Assembly (NCBI GenBank): GCA_934504065.1 | Contig: CAKSVQ010000092.1 | Span: forward strand, 1 to 9,071 | Origin: an uncultured Dysosmobacter sp. | GTDB taxonomy: Bacteria; Bacillota; Clostridia; Oscillospirales; Oscillospiraceae | Reading direction: 5' to 3' | Length of the DNA stretch: 9,071 nt | Shown here: positions 1 to 6,427 of the stretch, in pieces | How positions within the stretch are numbered: the stretch's first letter is position 1 | Layout: every line of letters begins with the position of its first letter | Translations under genes and position numbers: made by a program | Notes under the pieces: generated by a model | Databases searched by the model: none | Seen by the model: the letters and a program-made list of their open reading frames with translations, nothing else | Told to the model about the DNA's origin: nothing

Positions 1-1538
1 ACCTCCGGCAGATCCAGCCCCTCCCGCAGGAGGTTGATGCCCACCAGCACGTCGAACTCGCCCAGCCGCAGGTCGCGGATGATCTCCATGCGCTCGATGG
101 TCTCCACGTCGGAGTGCATATACCGCACCCGAATGCCCGCGTTCTTGAAAAATTCCGTCAGGTCCTCCGCCATTTTCTTGGTCAGCGTGGTCACCAGCAC
201 CCGCTCATTGCGGGCGGAGCGGGCCTTGATCTCATCCATCAGATCGTCGATCTGCCCGGTGACGGGCCGCACCTCCACCCGGGGGTCGAGAAGCCCGGTG
301 GGGCGGATGACCTGCTCCACGATGTTGTCCGCCCGCTCCCGCTCATAGGGTCCCGGGGTGGCGGAGACGAACACCGCCTGCCCGATCCGCTCTTCAAACT
401 CCTCGAATTTCAGGGGGCGGTTGTCAAAGGCGCAGGGCAGCCGGAAGCCGTATTTCACAAGGCTCTCCTTCCGGGCGCGGTCGCCGTTGTACATGGCCCG
501 CACCTGCGGCAGCGTCACATGGCTCTCGTCCACGAAGAGCACAAAGTCGTCCGGGAAGAAGTCCAGCAGCGTCATGGGCGCGGAGCCCGCCGGACGGTCG
601 GAAATAATGCGGGAATAGTTTTCAATGCCGGAGCAATAACCCAGCTCCGTCATCATCTCCATGTCGTACTCTGTCCGCTGGCGGATGCGCTGGGCCTCCA
701 CCAGCTGGCCGTTATCCGTGAAGACCTTGACCTGCTCTTCCATCTCCCGGCGGATCTCCGCAATGGCCTTGTCCATTTTTTCCTTGGTAGTGACATAGTG
801 GCTGGCGGGATAGATGGCCACATGGTTCAAAACCCGGTTCACCGCCCCGGTGACGGGGTGGAAGTCGGAAATGCGGTCGATCTCGTCCCCGAAAAACTCC
901 ACCCGGATGGCGTGGTCCTTATAATAGGCGGGATACAACTCCACCGTGTCGCCCCGGACGCGGAACATATTGCGTTCGAACGCCACGTCGTTGCGCTCGT
1001 AGCGGATCTCCACCAGTCGGCGCAGCAGCTCGTCCCGGTCCCACTGCGCACCCACCCGCAGCGAGACCACCAGCTTGGCAAAGTCGTCCGGCTCGCCCAA
1101 TCCGTAAATACAGCTTACGGAGGACACCACGATCACGTCCCGCCGCTCCAGCAGGGCACAGGTGGCGCTCAGGCGCAGGCGGTCGATCTCGTCGTTGGTA
1201 GAGGCGTCCTTGGCGATATAGGTATCCGTATGGGGGATATACGCCTCCGGCTGGTAATAATCGTAATAAGAGACGAAGTATTCCACCGCGTTGTTGGGAA
1301 AAAACTCCTTGAACTCCGCGCACAGCTGGGCGGCCAGCGTTTTGTTGTGGGCCAGCACCAGCGTGGGCCGCTGAATTTTTTCAATGACCTTGGCCATGGT
1401 AAAGGTCTTGCCAGAGCCCGTCACGCCCAGCAGCACCTGCTCCTTCAGCCCGTTTTCGATCCCGCCGGCCAGCGCCGCAATGGCCTGCCCCTGATCGCCG
1501 CTGGGCTGATAGTCTGAAACAACCTGAAATTCCGGCAT
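1..1538 (-). CDS. uvrB: UvrABC excinuclease subunit B, C-terminal part outside window
   Basis: This is the DNA-damage-loading helicase-like subunit of nucleotide excision repair, which receives lesions from UvrA and recruits UvrC. The reverse strand reads [20 protein letters not shown] from an ATG at 1538-1536, with a strong GGAGGGAGG site a few bases upstream. Visible motifs are Walker A GVTGSGKT (residues 38-45), the beta-hairpin region beginning [10 protein letters not shown] near residue 92, the Walker B/DESH box (337-340), RPTGLLDP with the following helicase domain 2, and motif [15 protein letters not shown] (499-512). The window cuts the gene there, so motif VI and the C-terminal UvrC-contacting UVR helices lie outside; the family is usually about 660 residues and 512 are visible. 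The reading frame is intact. It lies downstream of radC on the same strand across a 267-base hairpin-rich gap. I find no convincing promoter of its own and no LexA box directly upstream. Confidence 0.97.
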   Translation of the reverse strand, partial: MPEFQVVSDYQPSGDQGQAIAALAGGIENGLKEQVLLGVTGSGKTFTMAKVIEKIQRPTLVLAHNKTLAAQLCAEFKEFFPNNAVEYFVSYYDYYQPEAYIPHTDTYIAKDASTNDEIDRLRLSATCALLERRDVIVVSSVSCIYGLGEPDDFAKLVVSLRVGAQWDRDELLRRLVEIRYERNDVAFERNMFRVRGDTVELYPAYYKDHAIRVEFFGDEIDRISDFHPVTGAVNRVLNHVAIYPASHYVTTKEKMDKAIAEIRREMEEQVKVFTDNGQLVEAQRIRQRTEYDMEMMTELGYCSGIENYSRIISDRPAGSAPMTLLDFFPDDFVLFVDESHVTLPQVRAMYNGDRARKESLVKYGFRLPCAFDNRPLKFEEFEERIGQAVFVSATPGPYERERADNIVEQVIRPTGLLDPRVEVRPVTGQIDDLMDEIKARSARNERVLVTTLTKKMAEDLTEFFKNAGIRVRYMHSDVETIERMEIIRDLRLGEFDVLVGINLLREGLDLPE

Positions 1539-1595
1539 CGAAGCCTCCCTCCGGCGTGGCCGTAAGTCTGCCATCACCGCAATCAATTCAAATTC

Positions 1596-1810
1596 ATTTT
1601 CGGCAGGACATGCGCCTGCCGAAAATACCTCGACCTGTGCGCCATTGGGCGCACACCCCCCTCGCGTCCCGACACGATCAAACTTGTAAATTTGTTTTTT
1701 CGGCGGCATGTACGTCGGAAAAACTCCTCTCGCTACGCAAGTGTGCGAGCGCAGCGAGTGCGCGCGCCGGAGCGTTTTTTAATGCAAAAAGCTCTGCTTT
1801 TTGCATTAAA
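1596..1810. repeat. Intergenic cluster of five stem-loops between radC and uvrB
   Basis: Five inverted repeats follow one another. (A) 1596-1607/1615-1626 is a perfect 12-bp stem, ATTTTCGGCAGG/CCTGCCGAAAAT. (B) 1636-1643/1648-1655 is a perfect 8-bp stem, TGTGCGCC/GGCGCACA. (C) 1694-1705/1713-1724 is a 12-bp stem with two G-U pairs. (D) 1729-1734/1753-1758 is CTCGCT/AGCGAG. (E) 1778-1792/1796-1810 is a perfect 15-bp stem with a 3-base loop. A and C share the core TTTTCGGC followed by a CATG-containing loop, as if related copies. E starts inside the radC stop codon and may act as its 3' end or terminator, although only a short T-run inside the stem supports this. Nothing in the stretch looks coding. 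I infer a composite interspersed palindromic element. Confidence 0.7.
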
Positions 1811-2477
1811 GATATCCGCTCTCCGCCATGGAAACAAAGTCCCCGTCGGCCACCACCACATGATCGCTCAGCGCCACGCCCACCATGGCAAGAGCCTCCT
1901 TGGCCCGGCTGGTGGCAATATAGTCCTCCTGCGAGGGCAGCGCCACACCGCTGGGGTGGTTGTGGGAGAGGATCACCGTGCTCGCCCCGGTGAGCAGGGC
2001 GTTTTCCACCATCCGCCGGATGTCCAGCTCCGCCGAGGCCACGCTGCCCTCCCCCAGCTTTTTGCAGGCCAGCAGCTTGCCCTTCCGGTCCAGACAGAGC
2101 TGGTAAACGATCTCGTTTTTCTCCCCGGCAAAGCGTTCCAGCAAATAAGCCCCCACCCGCTCCACGCTGGTGAGCACCGTTTCTTGCTCCGCGTCGGAAA
2201 GGCGGGCCTTGCGGTAAAGCTGTGGGGCAAGGCGCAGCAAGATCGCGGCGCTCTCGCCCACACCCTCCACCCGCTGCAGGTCCTCCACCGGGGCGGAGAA
2301 CACGGCGGAAAGCGAGCCGTAGCGCTCCATCAGCGCATGGGCGATGGCGTTGGTGTCCTTCCGGGGAATGGCGTAGTACAGCAGCAACTCCAGTGCCTCA
2401 TGGTCGGCAAAGGCGTCCAACCCGCCGTGCAGGAACCTGCGCCGCATTTTCTCCCGGTGCCCGTCATGAATGCCCAC
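1806..2477 (-). CDS. radC: RadC family JAB/MPN+ domain protein
   Basis: RadC-family protein of 223 residues, close to the usual family size. The N-terminal half is helical with a helix-hairpin-helix-like stretch (LQRVEGVGESAAILL). The C-terminal half is a JAB/MPN+ domain carrying the metal-binding signature HNHPSGVALPSQED: His172, His174, Ser182 and Asp185 fit H-x-H-x7-S-x2-D. The reading frame stays open up to 2672, but I choose the GTG at 2477. It follows GGAAGGGGGG by about 7 bases, matches the usual family start (GIHDGHREKMRRRFL), and leaves the promoters at 2523-2585 outside the coding region. The biochemical role of RadC is unsettled: the fold resembles zinc metalloproteases/deubiquitinases, and the historical DNA-repair label is weakly supported in other bacteria. 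The LexA-like box upstream and uvrB downstream fit a DNA-damage context. No frame damage is visible. Confidence 0.93.
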   Translation of the reverse strand: MGIHDGHREKMRRRFLHGGLDAFADHEALELLLYYAIPRKDTNAIAHALMERYGSLSAVFSAPVEDLQRVEGVGESAAILLRLAPQLYRKARLSDAEQETVLTSVERVGAYLLERFAGEKNEIVYQLCLDRKGKLLACKKLGEGSVASAELDIRRMVENALLTGASTVILSHNHPSGVALPSQEDYIATSRAKEALAMVGVALSDHVVVADGDFVSMAESGYL

Positions 2478-2522
2478 CGCCGCGCCCCCCTTCCGTTCTG
2501 GCCGCCGAAAATCAGTCAGGGT

Positions 2523-2551
2523 ATTATACCACACACGCCCCCGACCCTCAA
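2523..2551 (-). promoter_or_regulatory. Sigma-A promoter of radC, proximal (P1)
   Basis: On the reverse strand TTGAGG (2551-2546) and TATAAT (2528-2523) are separated by exactly 17 bases. The -10 box is a perfect consensus match preceded by TGG, an extended -10. The predicted transcript begins near 2516, giving a leader of about 39 bases before the GTG start. Confidence 0.8.
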
Positions 2552-2556
2552 GGACT

Positions 2557-2585
2557 ATTGTAGCATCCGCATTTGTAAAATACAA
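2557..2585 (-). promoter_or_regulatory. Possible second sigma-A promoter of radC, distal (P2)
   Basis: On the reverse strand TTGTAT (2585-2580) and TACAAT (2562-2557) have a 17-base spacer. The -10 box has 5 of 6 consensus bases and is preceded by TGC (extended -10). The -35 box is weak. The LexA-like box overlaps its upstream end. Confidence 0.5.
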
Positions 2586-2594
2586 CGTTTGTTC
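2584..2594 (-). promoter_or_regulatory. LexA-like SOS box upstream of radC
   Basis: The reverse strand reads GAACAAACGTT, which fits the core GAAC-R-N-R-Y-GTT of the Gram-positive (Bacillus DinR/LexA) box. The outer bases are imperfect: A instead of C before it, and GT after it. It overlaps the -35 element of the distal radC promoter, a position suited to repression. Confidence 0.5.
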
Positions 2595-2665
2595 TATCAT
2601 TTTCTCCGCAGAAAGTGATCCTATCCCCAATTTTTCGCCAAATTTTGAAAATCTCATCCAGTGGG

Positions 2666-2694
2666 TTGACACCGCCGGATTTTTGGCATAGTAT
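2666..2694 (+). promoter_or_regulatory. Sigma-A promoter of the M-box/mgtE transcript
   Basis: A perfect TTGACA (2666-2671) is followed after 17 bases by TAGTAT (2689-2694). Transcription would start near 2701, just ahead of the M-box aptamer. It is divergent from the radC promoters. Confidence 0.75.
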
Positions 2695-2714
2695 AGGTGG
2701 CAGAGATAAATGAT

Positions 2715-2862
2715 TCATACGTCCGGTAGGTAAGGCTACCACAAGGATATGGGTTGCTGCCGCAAAATGATGGAGACATCATGAGAGGGTTTGAACAGGC
2801 GATATCGAACACGAAGGTATCATCTAACGCAACTGCACCGCCTTGTGATGCTAAAGCTTGAA
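2715..2862 (+). ncRNA. M-box (ykoK leader) magnesium riboswitch aptamer
   Basis: The stretch carries the conserved blocks of the M-box in order: GGTAGGTAAGGC near 2725; TTGCTGCCGCAAAATG (from 2754); a small ATGATG-GAGA-CATCAT hairpin (2767-2782); GAACAGGCGATATCGA with a GATATC/GGTATC helix around the CGAACACGAA loop; and the closing ATGCTAAAGCTT ending near 2860. In Firmicutes this aptamer binds several Mg2+ ions and, when saturated, favours premature termination ahead of Mg2+ transporter genes. Two terminators and then mgtE follow here, exactly the expected context. Ends are approximate because I could not fold the terminal P1 helix confidently. Confidence 0.88.
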
Positions 2863-2866
2863 CGGT

Positions 2867-2899
2867 CGGGAAAGCGGCGCGCCGCTTTTCGGCTTTTTT
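2867..2899 (+). terminator. First intrinsic terminator of the mgtE leader
   Basis: A perfect 9-bp core AAAGCGGCG/CGCCGCTTT (2871-2879/2880-2888) extends through a G-U pair and one mismatch down to C2867/G2892, and is followed by six T residues (2894-2899). It begins within a few bases of the end of the aptamer, as expected for the expression platform. Confidence 0.75.
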
Positions 2900-2949
2900 G
2901 AGGTTCTCCATGGCACCGGATCGGTGGATGGGAGAGCCTTATTTTTTTT
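2900..2949 (+). terminator. Second intrinsic terminator of the mgtE leader
   Basis: GGTTCTCCAT (2902-2911) pairs with ATGGGAGAGCC (2928-2938), with one bulged G and one G-U pair. An upper CACCG/CGGTG helix (2914-2918/2922-2926) sits on a GAT loop. Eight T residues follow (2942-2949). It lies only 33 bases before the mgtE start. Confidence 0.75.
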
Positions 2950-2982
2950 CGTGCCGGACACCGGAAGGGAGGTTTCGCAGGA

Positions 2983-4365
2983 ATGTTTGAACTGGAAAAT
3001 GAACGGACAAAGCTGTTGGAGCAAATTGAGGATCTGATCCAGCGAAAACGTTATGCCCAGCTGCGAGACCTGCTGCTGCCGCTGGAAGCGGCGGACATTG
3101 CGGCCCTTTGCAGCGAGCTGGACGAGGAGCGGCTGCCGCTGGTGTTTCGGCTGCTGCCGAAGGAGCTGGCCGCGGAGGTCTTCGTGGAGCTGGACTCCGA
3201 CGAGCAGGAAATGCTGATCCGCGGCTTTTCCAACACGGAGCTCAAAGAGGTGCTGGACGAGCTGTATCTGGACGATACCGTGGACATCGTGGAGGAAATG
3301 CCCGCCAACGTGGTCAAGCGCATTTTGAAGCACTCCGACCCCGAGACAAGAAAAAGCATCAACGATATTCTGAAATATCCCGACGATTCCGCCGGAAGCA
3401 TCATGACCACGGAGTTTGTGGACCTGAAGGCCACCATGACAGTGGGGGACGCCCTCAAGCGTATCCGCCGCACCGGGCCTGACAAGGAGACCATCAACAT
3501 CTGCTATGTCATCGACGACGGGCGGCACCTGATCGGTCTGCTCTCCATCCGCACGCTGCTGCTGGCAGAGGAGGACGACGTGATCGGCGACATCATGGAG
3601 ACCCACATCATCTCCGTTCAGACGCTGGACGATCAGGAATCCGTGGCCCGGATGCTGAGCAAGTACGACTTTCTGGCTCTCCCGGTGGTGGACACGGAAA
3701 ATCGGCTGGTGGGCATCGTCACCGTTGACGATGCCATGGACGTTTTGCAGGAAGAGGTCACCGAGGATATTGAAAAGATGGCCGCTATCCTCCCCTCCGA
3801 CAAGCCGTATCTGAAAACCGGGCCGTTCGAGACCTTTAAGGCCCGCATCCCGTGGCTGCTGCTGCTGATGGTCTCCGCCACCTTCACGGGGCAGATCATC
3901 TCCAGCTTTGAAAACGCGCTGGCCGCCGCCGCGGTGCTGACGGCCTATATCCCCATGCTGATGGACACCGGCGGAAACTGCGGCTCGCAGGCCAGCGTTT
4001 CCGTGATCCGCGGCATTTCCCTGAATGAGATCGAGTTTTCCGACCTGTTTCAGGTCATCTGGAAGGAGCTGCGGGTGGCCGTCATCTGCGGCGGCGCACT
4101 GGCCGCGTGCAACTTCGTCAAGCTCATGCTGGTGGATCGGCTGCTGTTCCACAACCCCATCACCATCCCCGTGGCACTGGTGATCTGCGGCACCATGGTG
4201 TGCACGGTGCTGTGCGCCAAGCTGGTGGGCTGCACGCTGCCCATGCTCGCCAAAAAGGTGGGCTTCGACCCCGCCGTGATGGCTTCGCCTTTCATCACCA
4301 CCATTGTCGATGCCATTTCCCTTTTGATCTACTTCCAGTTTGCCTCCCACGTGCTGCATCTTTAA
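2983..4365 (+). CDS. mgtE: MgtE family magnesium transporter
   Basis: Mg2+-gated Mg2+ channel/transporter of the inner membrane, 460 residues, full family length. The order is: an acidic helical N domain (about 20-130); two CBS domains (about 140-200 and 204-260) with the YPDDSAGSIMT junction at 132-142; a connecting helix (EEVTEDIEKMAAILP); and a five-helix pore domain from about residue 288. Pore hallmarks are PMLMDTGGNCGSQ (Gly330-Gln336 region) and DPAVMASPFITTIVDAISLL, with Asp429 and Asp443 as the likely ion-path acids. In known MgtE the N and CBS domains sense cytoplasmic Mg2+ and close the channel when it is plentiful. The ATG at 2983 follows GGAAGGGAGG by 10 bases. Regulation by the M-box upstream adds RNA-level Mg2+ control to the protein-level gating. 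A terminator after the downstream hairpin cluster probably ends the transcript. Confidence 0.97.
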   Translation: MFELENERTKLLEQIEDLIQRKRYAQLRDLLLPLEAADIAALCSELDEERLPLVFRLLPKELAAEVFVELDSDEQEMLIRGFSNTELKEVLDELYLDDTVDIVEEMPANVVKRILKHSDPETRKSINDILKYPDDSAGSIMTTEFVDLKATMTVGDALKRIRRTGPDKETINICYVIDDGRHLIGLLSIRTLLLAEEDDVIGDIMETHIISVQTLDDQESVARMLSKYDFLALPVVDTENRLVGIVTVDDAMDVLQEEVTEDIEKMAAILPSDKPYLKTGPFETFKARIPWLLLLMVSATFTGQIISSFENALAAAAVLTAYIPMLMDTGGNCGSQASVSVIRGISLNEIEFSDLFQVIWKELRVAVICGGALAACNFVKLMLVDRLLFHNPITIPVALVICGTMVCTVLCAKLVGCTLPMLAKKVGFDPAVMASPFITTIVDAISLLIYFQFASHVLHL

Positions 4366-4368
4366 GCT

Positions 4369-4582
4369 CCGCAGCCACAGGCGCGGCACCCTGTAATGAT
4401 AAAAAGCCTCGCAGAGTTTCGCGCCCGCAGGCGCGAAAGCTGCGGAATCCGTGTTCTGCCGCGACCCGTGCGTGGCAGAACACATTCTGCGCGGAATGAG
4501 CGTCGAATTGGCCGCATTGCGGCCAACCGAGGCGCAGAGTGAAGCAAATCTTCCTCGAACAAGTGGCGCGCCACTTGTTCGA
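4369..4582. repeat. Intergenic hairpin cluster between mgtE and spoVAC
   Basis: Consecutive inverted repeats fill the gap. An outer CCGCAGC/GCTGCGG pair (4369-4375/4439-4445) encloses a perfect 9-bp stem TTTCGCGCC/GGCGCGAAA (4417-4425/4430-4438). Next are GTGTTCTGCC/GGCAGAACAC (4451-4460/4474-4483), TTGGCCGC/GCGGCCAA (4508-4515/4519-4526), and a perfect 28-base palindrome whose half is TCGAACAAGTGGCG (4555-4582). No coding gene is convincing here. The density of perfect pairs suggests an interspersed palindromic repeat element rather than simple transcript ends. I infer this from the sequence alone. Confidence 0.7.
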
Positions 4583-4586
4583 AAGC

Positions 4587-4624
4587 AAAAAACACGTTCC
4601 GACTCATGTCAGAACGTGTTTTTT
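4587..4624. terminator. Bidirectional terminator between mgtE and spoVAC
   Basis: AAAAAACACGTTC (4587-4599) pairs with GAACGTGTTTTTT (4612-4624) around a 12-base loop. It gives a U-tract on either strand. It lies 10 bases past the spoVAC stop, and on the plus strand it would end the mgtE transcript. Confidence 0.85.
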
Positions 4625-4634
4625 CGTGTGTCCC

Positions 4635-5072
4635 TTATCCCAGCAGCATCAGCGCCGCGCCGTACACCACGCTTGCCAGCGTCCCGAACACGATGACCGG
4701 TCCGGCCACGGTGAACATCTTTGCTGCCATGCCCGTGACAAGACCCTCGCTCTTGAAGTCGATGGCGGGCGAGACCACGGCGTTGGCAAAGCCCGTGATG
4801 GGCACCAGCGTTCCCGCCCCGCCGAAGCGGGCCAGCTTGCCATAAAGATTCAGCCCCGTCAAAAGCGCCGAGAGCAGCACCATGGTGATGGAGGTGGCCG
4901 TTCCCGCGTCGTCCTTGTTCAGCCCCGCGGCAGCCCAGCCGTTCATCACCGCCTGTCCCACCACGCAGATGCCGCCGCCGATGACAAAGGCCAGTGCCGT
5001 GTCCTTCCAAATCGGCGACGGCTTCGCCCGCTTCAACACATACGCCTGATATTCCGCCGGCGTCATATCCAT
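4635..5072 (-). CDS. spoVAC: Stage V sporulation protein AC
   Basis: Small inner-membrane protein of the SpoVA system, which moves Ca-dipicolinate into the forespore and releases it at germination; SpoVAC itself has been reported to behave as a mechanosensitive channel. The 145 residues match the family length of about 150 and carry its landmarks: PIWKDTALAFVIGGGICVVGQ, SALLTGLNLYGKLARFGGAG, VPITGFANAVVSPAIDFKSEG and a final hydrophobic segment (about 118-145). The N-terminal Lys-rich stretch before the first membrane helix favours SpoVAC over the shorter SpoVAE paralogue. I choose the ATG at 5072: GGGGAGGG (5079-5086) lies 6 bases upstream, whereas the ATG at 5078 nearly touches it. Usual partners SpoVAD and SpoVAE are not adjacent. 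Expression in the forespore is indicated by the sigma-G promoter upstream. Confidence 0.92.
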   Translation of the reverse strand: MDMTPAEYQAYVLKRAKPSPIWKDTALAFVIGGGICVVGQAVMNGWAAAGLNKDDAGTATSITMVLLSALLTGLNLYGKLARFGGAGTLVPITGFANAVVSPAIDFKSEGLVTGMAAKMFTVAGPVIVFGTLASVVYGAALMLLG

Positions 5073-5098
5073 ATGCATCCCTCCCCGGAAGTTTTTGC

Positions 5099-5128
5099 TA
5101 GTATGCCCTCTTCAGCGCCAGAATATTC
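5099..5128 (-). promoter_or_regulatory. Sigma-G type promoter of spoVAC
   Basis: The reverse strand has GAATA (5128-5124) and CATACTA (5105-5099) separated by exactly 18 bases. This fits the forespore sigma-G pattern GHATR-N18-CATNHTA at every defined position. It is about 30 bases ahead of the spoVAC start. Confidence 0.8.
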
Positions 5129-5140
5129 CCGGGCAGATTC

Positions 5141-5169
5141 TTGCAAATGCGCGGGAAATGCGTTAAACT
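5141..5169 (+). promoter_or_regulatory. Sigma-A promoter of hemW
   Basis: TTGCAA (5141-5146) and TAAACT (5164-5169) are separated by 17 bases, each with 4 of 6 consensus matches. It lies about 33 bases before the hemW start codon and 12 bases from the divergent sigma-G promoter. Confidence 0.6.
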
Positions 5170-5201
5170 GTTGGCAAATTGTTTTCTCTGGAGGGCACGC
5201 C

Positions 5202-6413
5202 ATGAAAGCTGCCGGAAAGCCCCTGGGGCTGTATATCCACATTCCCTTCTGCAAAAGCAAATGCATTTACTGCGACTTTTACTCTCTGGCTGGAAATGAG
5301 AGCCGCATGGACGATTATACCGCCGCCCTGTGCGCCCATTTGACGGAGACTGCACCCTTTGCCGCCGCCCACACGGTAGATTCCGTGTACTTCGGCGGCG
5401 GCACGCCCAGCTATCTGGGAGAAAAGCGGCTCGTCCAGATTTTAAAGACTGTCCGCAAGCGCTATCACCTCTCCCGGGACGCGGAGATCACACTGGAAGC
5501 CAATCCCGACTCCGCCGGGGACTGGAAGGCGCTGCGCGCCCTGCGTCGGGCAGGGGTGAACCGCCTGTCGCTGGGGATGCAGTCCGCCTGCGACGAGGAG
5601 CTGCGCGCCATCGGCCGGGTGCACACCGCCGCCCAGCTGCGCACCGCCGTGGAAGCCGCCCGCAAGGCCAAGATCGGCAATTTATCTCTGGACCTGATCT
5701 ACGGCCTGCCGGGGCAGGACATGGCCCGCTGGCAGGCAAACCTGACCGCCGCCGTGGACCTTGCCCCGGAACATTTGAGCTGCTACGGGTTGAAAGTAGA
5801 GGAGGGCACCCCCCTCTATGCCCGCCGGGCCGACGCCGACCTGCCGGGGGACGACCTGCAGGCCGATATGTACCTCTGGACGGTGGACTATCTCACCCGC
5901 CATGGCTATCGGCAGTATGAAATTTCCAACTTCGCCCGCACCGGGCGGGAATCCCGGCACAACCTGAAATACTGGACGCTGGGGGAGTACGCGGGCTTCG
6001 GCCCCGGCGCCCATTCGGATTTCGGCGGCGTGCGCTACGCCTATGAAAAGGATCTGGAGGGCTATATCCGCGGGGTGCGGGAGCACACGGCCATGCTTTC
6101 GGAAAGCGAGCGCATCCCCGATATGGACCGGGACACGGAATGGATCATGCTGGGGCTGCGCACCGTGCGGGGGCTGGACCCGCAGGACTATGAGCGCCGA
6201 TTCCGCCGCCGCTTCACCTGCTTTCTCCCGTTCCTCCGGGAATGCGAACAGGCGAGCTACGCCGTGGAGAACGACGGCCGCTGGCACCTGACGCCCCGGG
6301 GCTTTCTGGTATCCAACCAGATCATCGGTGGGATGCTGGACGCCATGGCCGCGGAAAAGCAGCGCCGGGCCGACGCTGCCGCCCGGGGCGATTTCCGGGT
6401 AAATCTGGACTGA
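5202..6413 (+). CDS. hemW: HemW, radical SAM heme chaperone
   Basis: Radical SAM protein of 403 residues, often labelled oxygen-independent coproporphyrinogen III oxidase-like. HemW proteins bind heme and are thought to deliver it to respiratory enzymes rather than oxidise coproporphyrinogen. The 4Fe-4S cluster motif is C17-K-S-K-C21-I-Y-C24 followed by Asp-Phe, the HemW pattern, without the extra Cys typical of true HemN. Further landmarks are YFGGGTPSYL (Gly65-Pro69), EANPDS (99-104), LSLGMQSACDEELRAIGRVH, LSLDLIYGLPGQ, YEISNFA, RHNLKYW and GFGPGAHS. The ATG at 5202 follows CTGGAGGGC with good spacing; the open frame upstream to 4539 runs through the hairpin cluster and the opposite strand of spoVAC and is not believed. 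The C-terminus is slightly longer than the usual roughly 380 residues. It is followed after 14 bases by a membrane protein gene, probably co-transcribed. Confidence 0.93.
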   Translation: MKAAGKPLGLYIHIPFCKSKCIYCDFYSLAGNESRMDDYTAALCAHLTETAPFAAAHTVDSVYFGGGTPSYLGEKRLVQILKTVRKRYHLSRDAEITLEANPDSAGDWKALRALRRAGVNRLSLGMQSACDEELRAIGRVHTAAQLRTAVEAARKAKIGNLSLDLIYGLPGQDMARWQANLTAAVDLAPEHLSCYGLKVEEGTPLYARRADADLPGDDLQADMYLWTVDYLTRHGYRQYEISNFARTGRESRHNLKYWTLGEYAGFGPGAHSDFGGVRYAYEKDLEGYIRGVREHTAMLSESERIPDMDRDTEWIMLGLRTVRGLDPQDYERRFRRRFTCFLPFLRECEQASYAVENDGRWHLTPRGFLVSNQIIGGMLDAMAAEKQRRADAAARGDFRVNLD

Positions 6414-6427
6414 GAGAGGAGCGCGTC

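Noticed and set aside
114..1517. A 467-codon open frame on the plus strand opposite uvrB
   Set aside because: It lies wholly antisense to a clear uvrB, has a His/Gly/Leu-rich unnatural composition and no ribosome site; it arises from GC-rich codon bias.
1596..1626. Intrinsic terminator between radC and uvrB
   Set aside because: The stem is perfect but neither strand has a T-run after it, so it is listed only as part of the hairpin cluster.
1596..1810. CRISPR array
   Set aside because: The hairpins are unequal in sequence and spacing; there are no identical direct repeats with regular spacers, and no cas genes are present.
2478..2672. N-terminal extension of radC by 65 codons
   Set aside because: It contains both radC promoters and the LexA-like box, has no ribosome site, and does not resemble the RadC family start; the GTG at 2477 is preferred.
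2851..4485. A 544-codon minus-strand open frame opposite mgtE
   Set aside because: It is antisense to a full-length mgtE and runs through the terminators and the hairpin cluster; its composition is not protein-like.
4362..4607. Short open frames within the mgtE-spoVAC gap
   Set aside because: They are by-products of palindromic repeats, lack ribosome sites and overlap the bidirectional terminator.
4539..5201. N-terminal extension of hemW by 221 codons
   Set aside because: It runs antisense through spoVAC, a terminator and both promoters; hemW starts properly at 5202 with a ribosome site.
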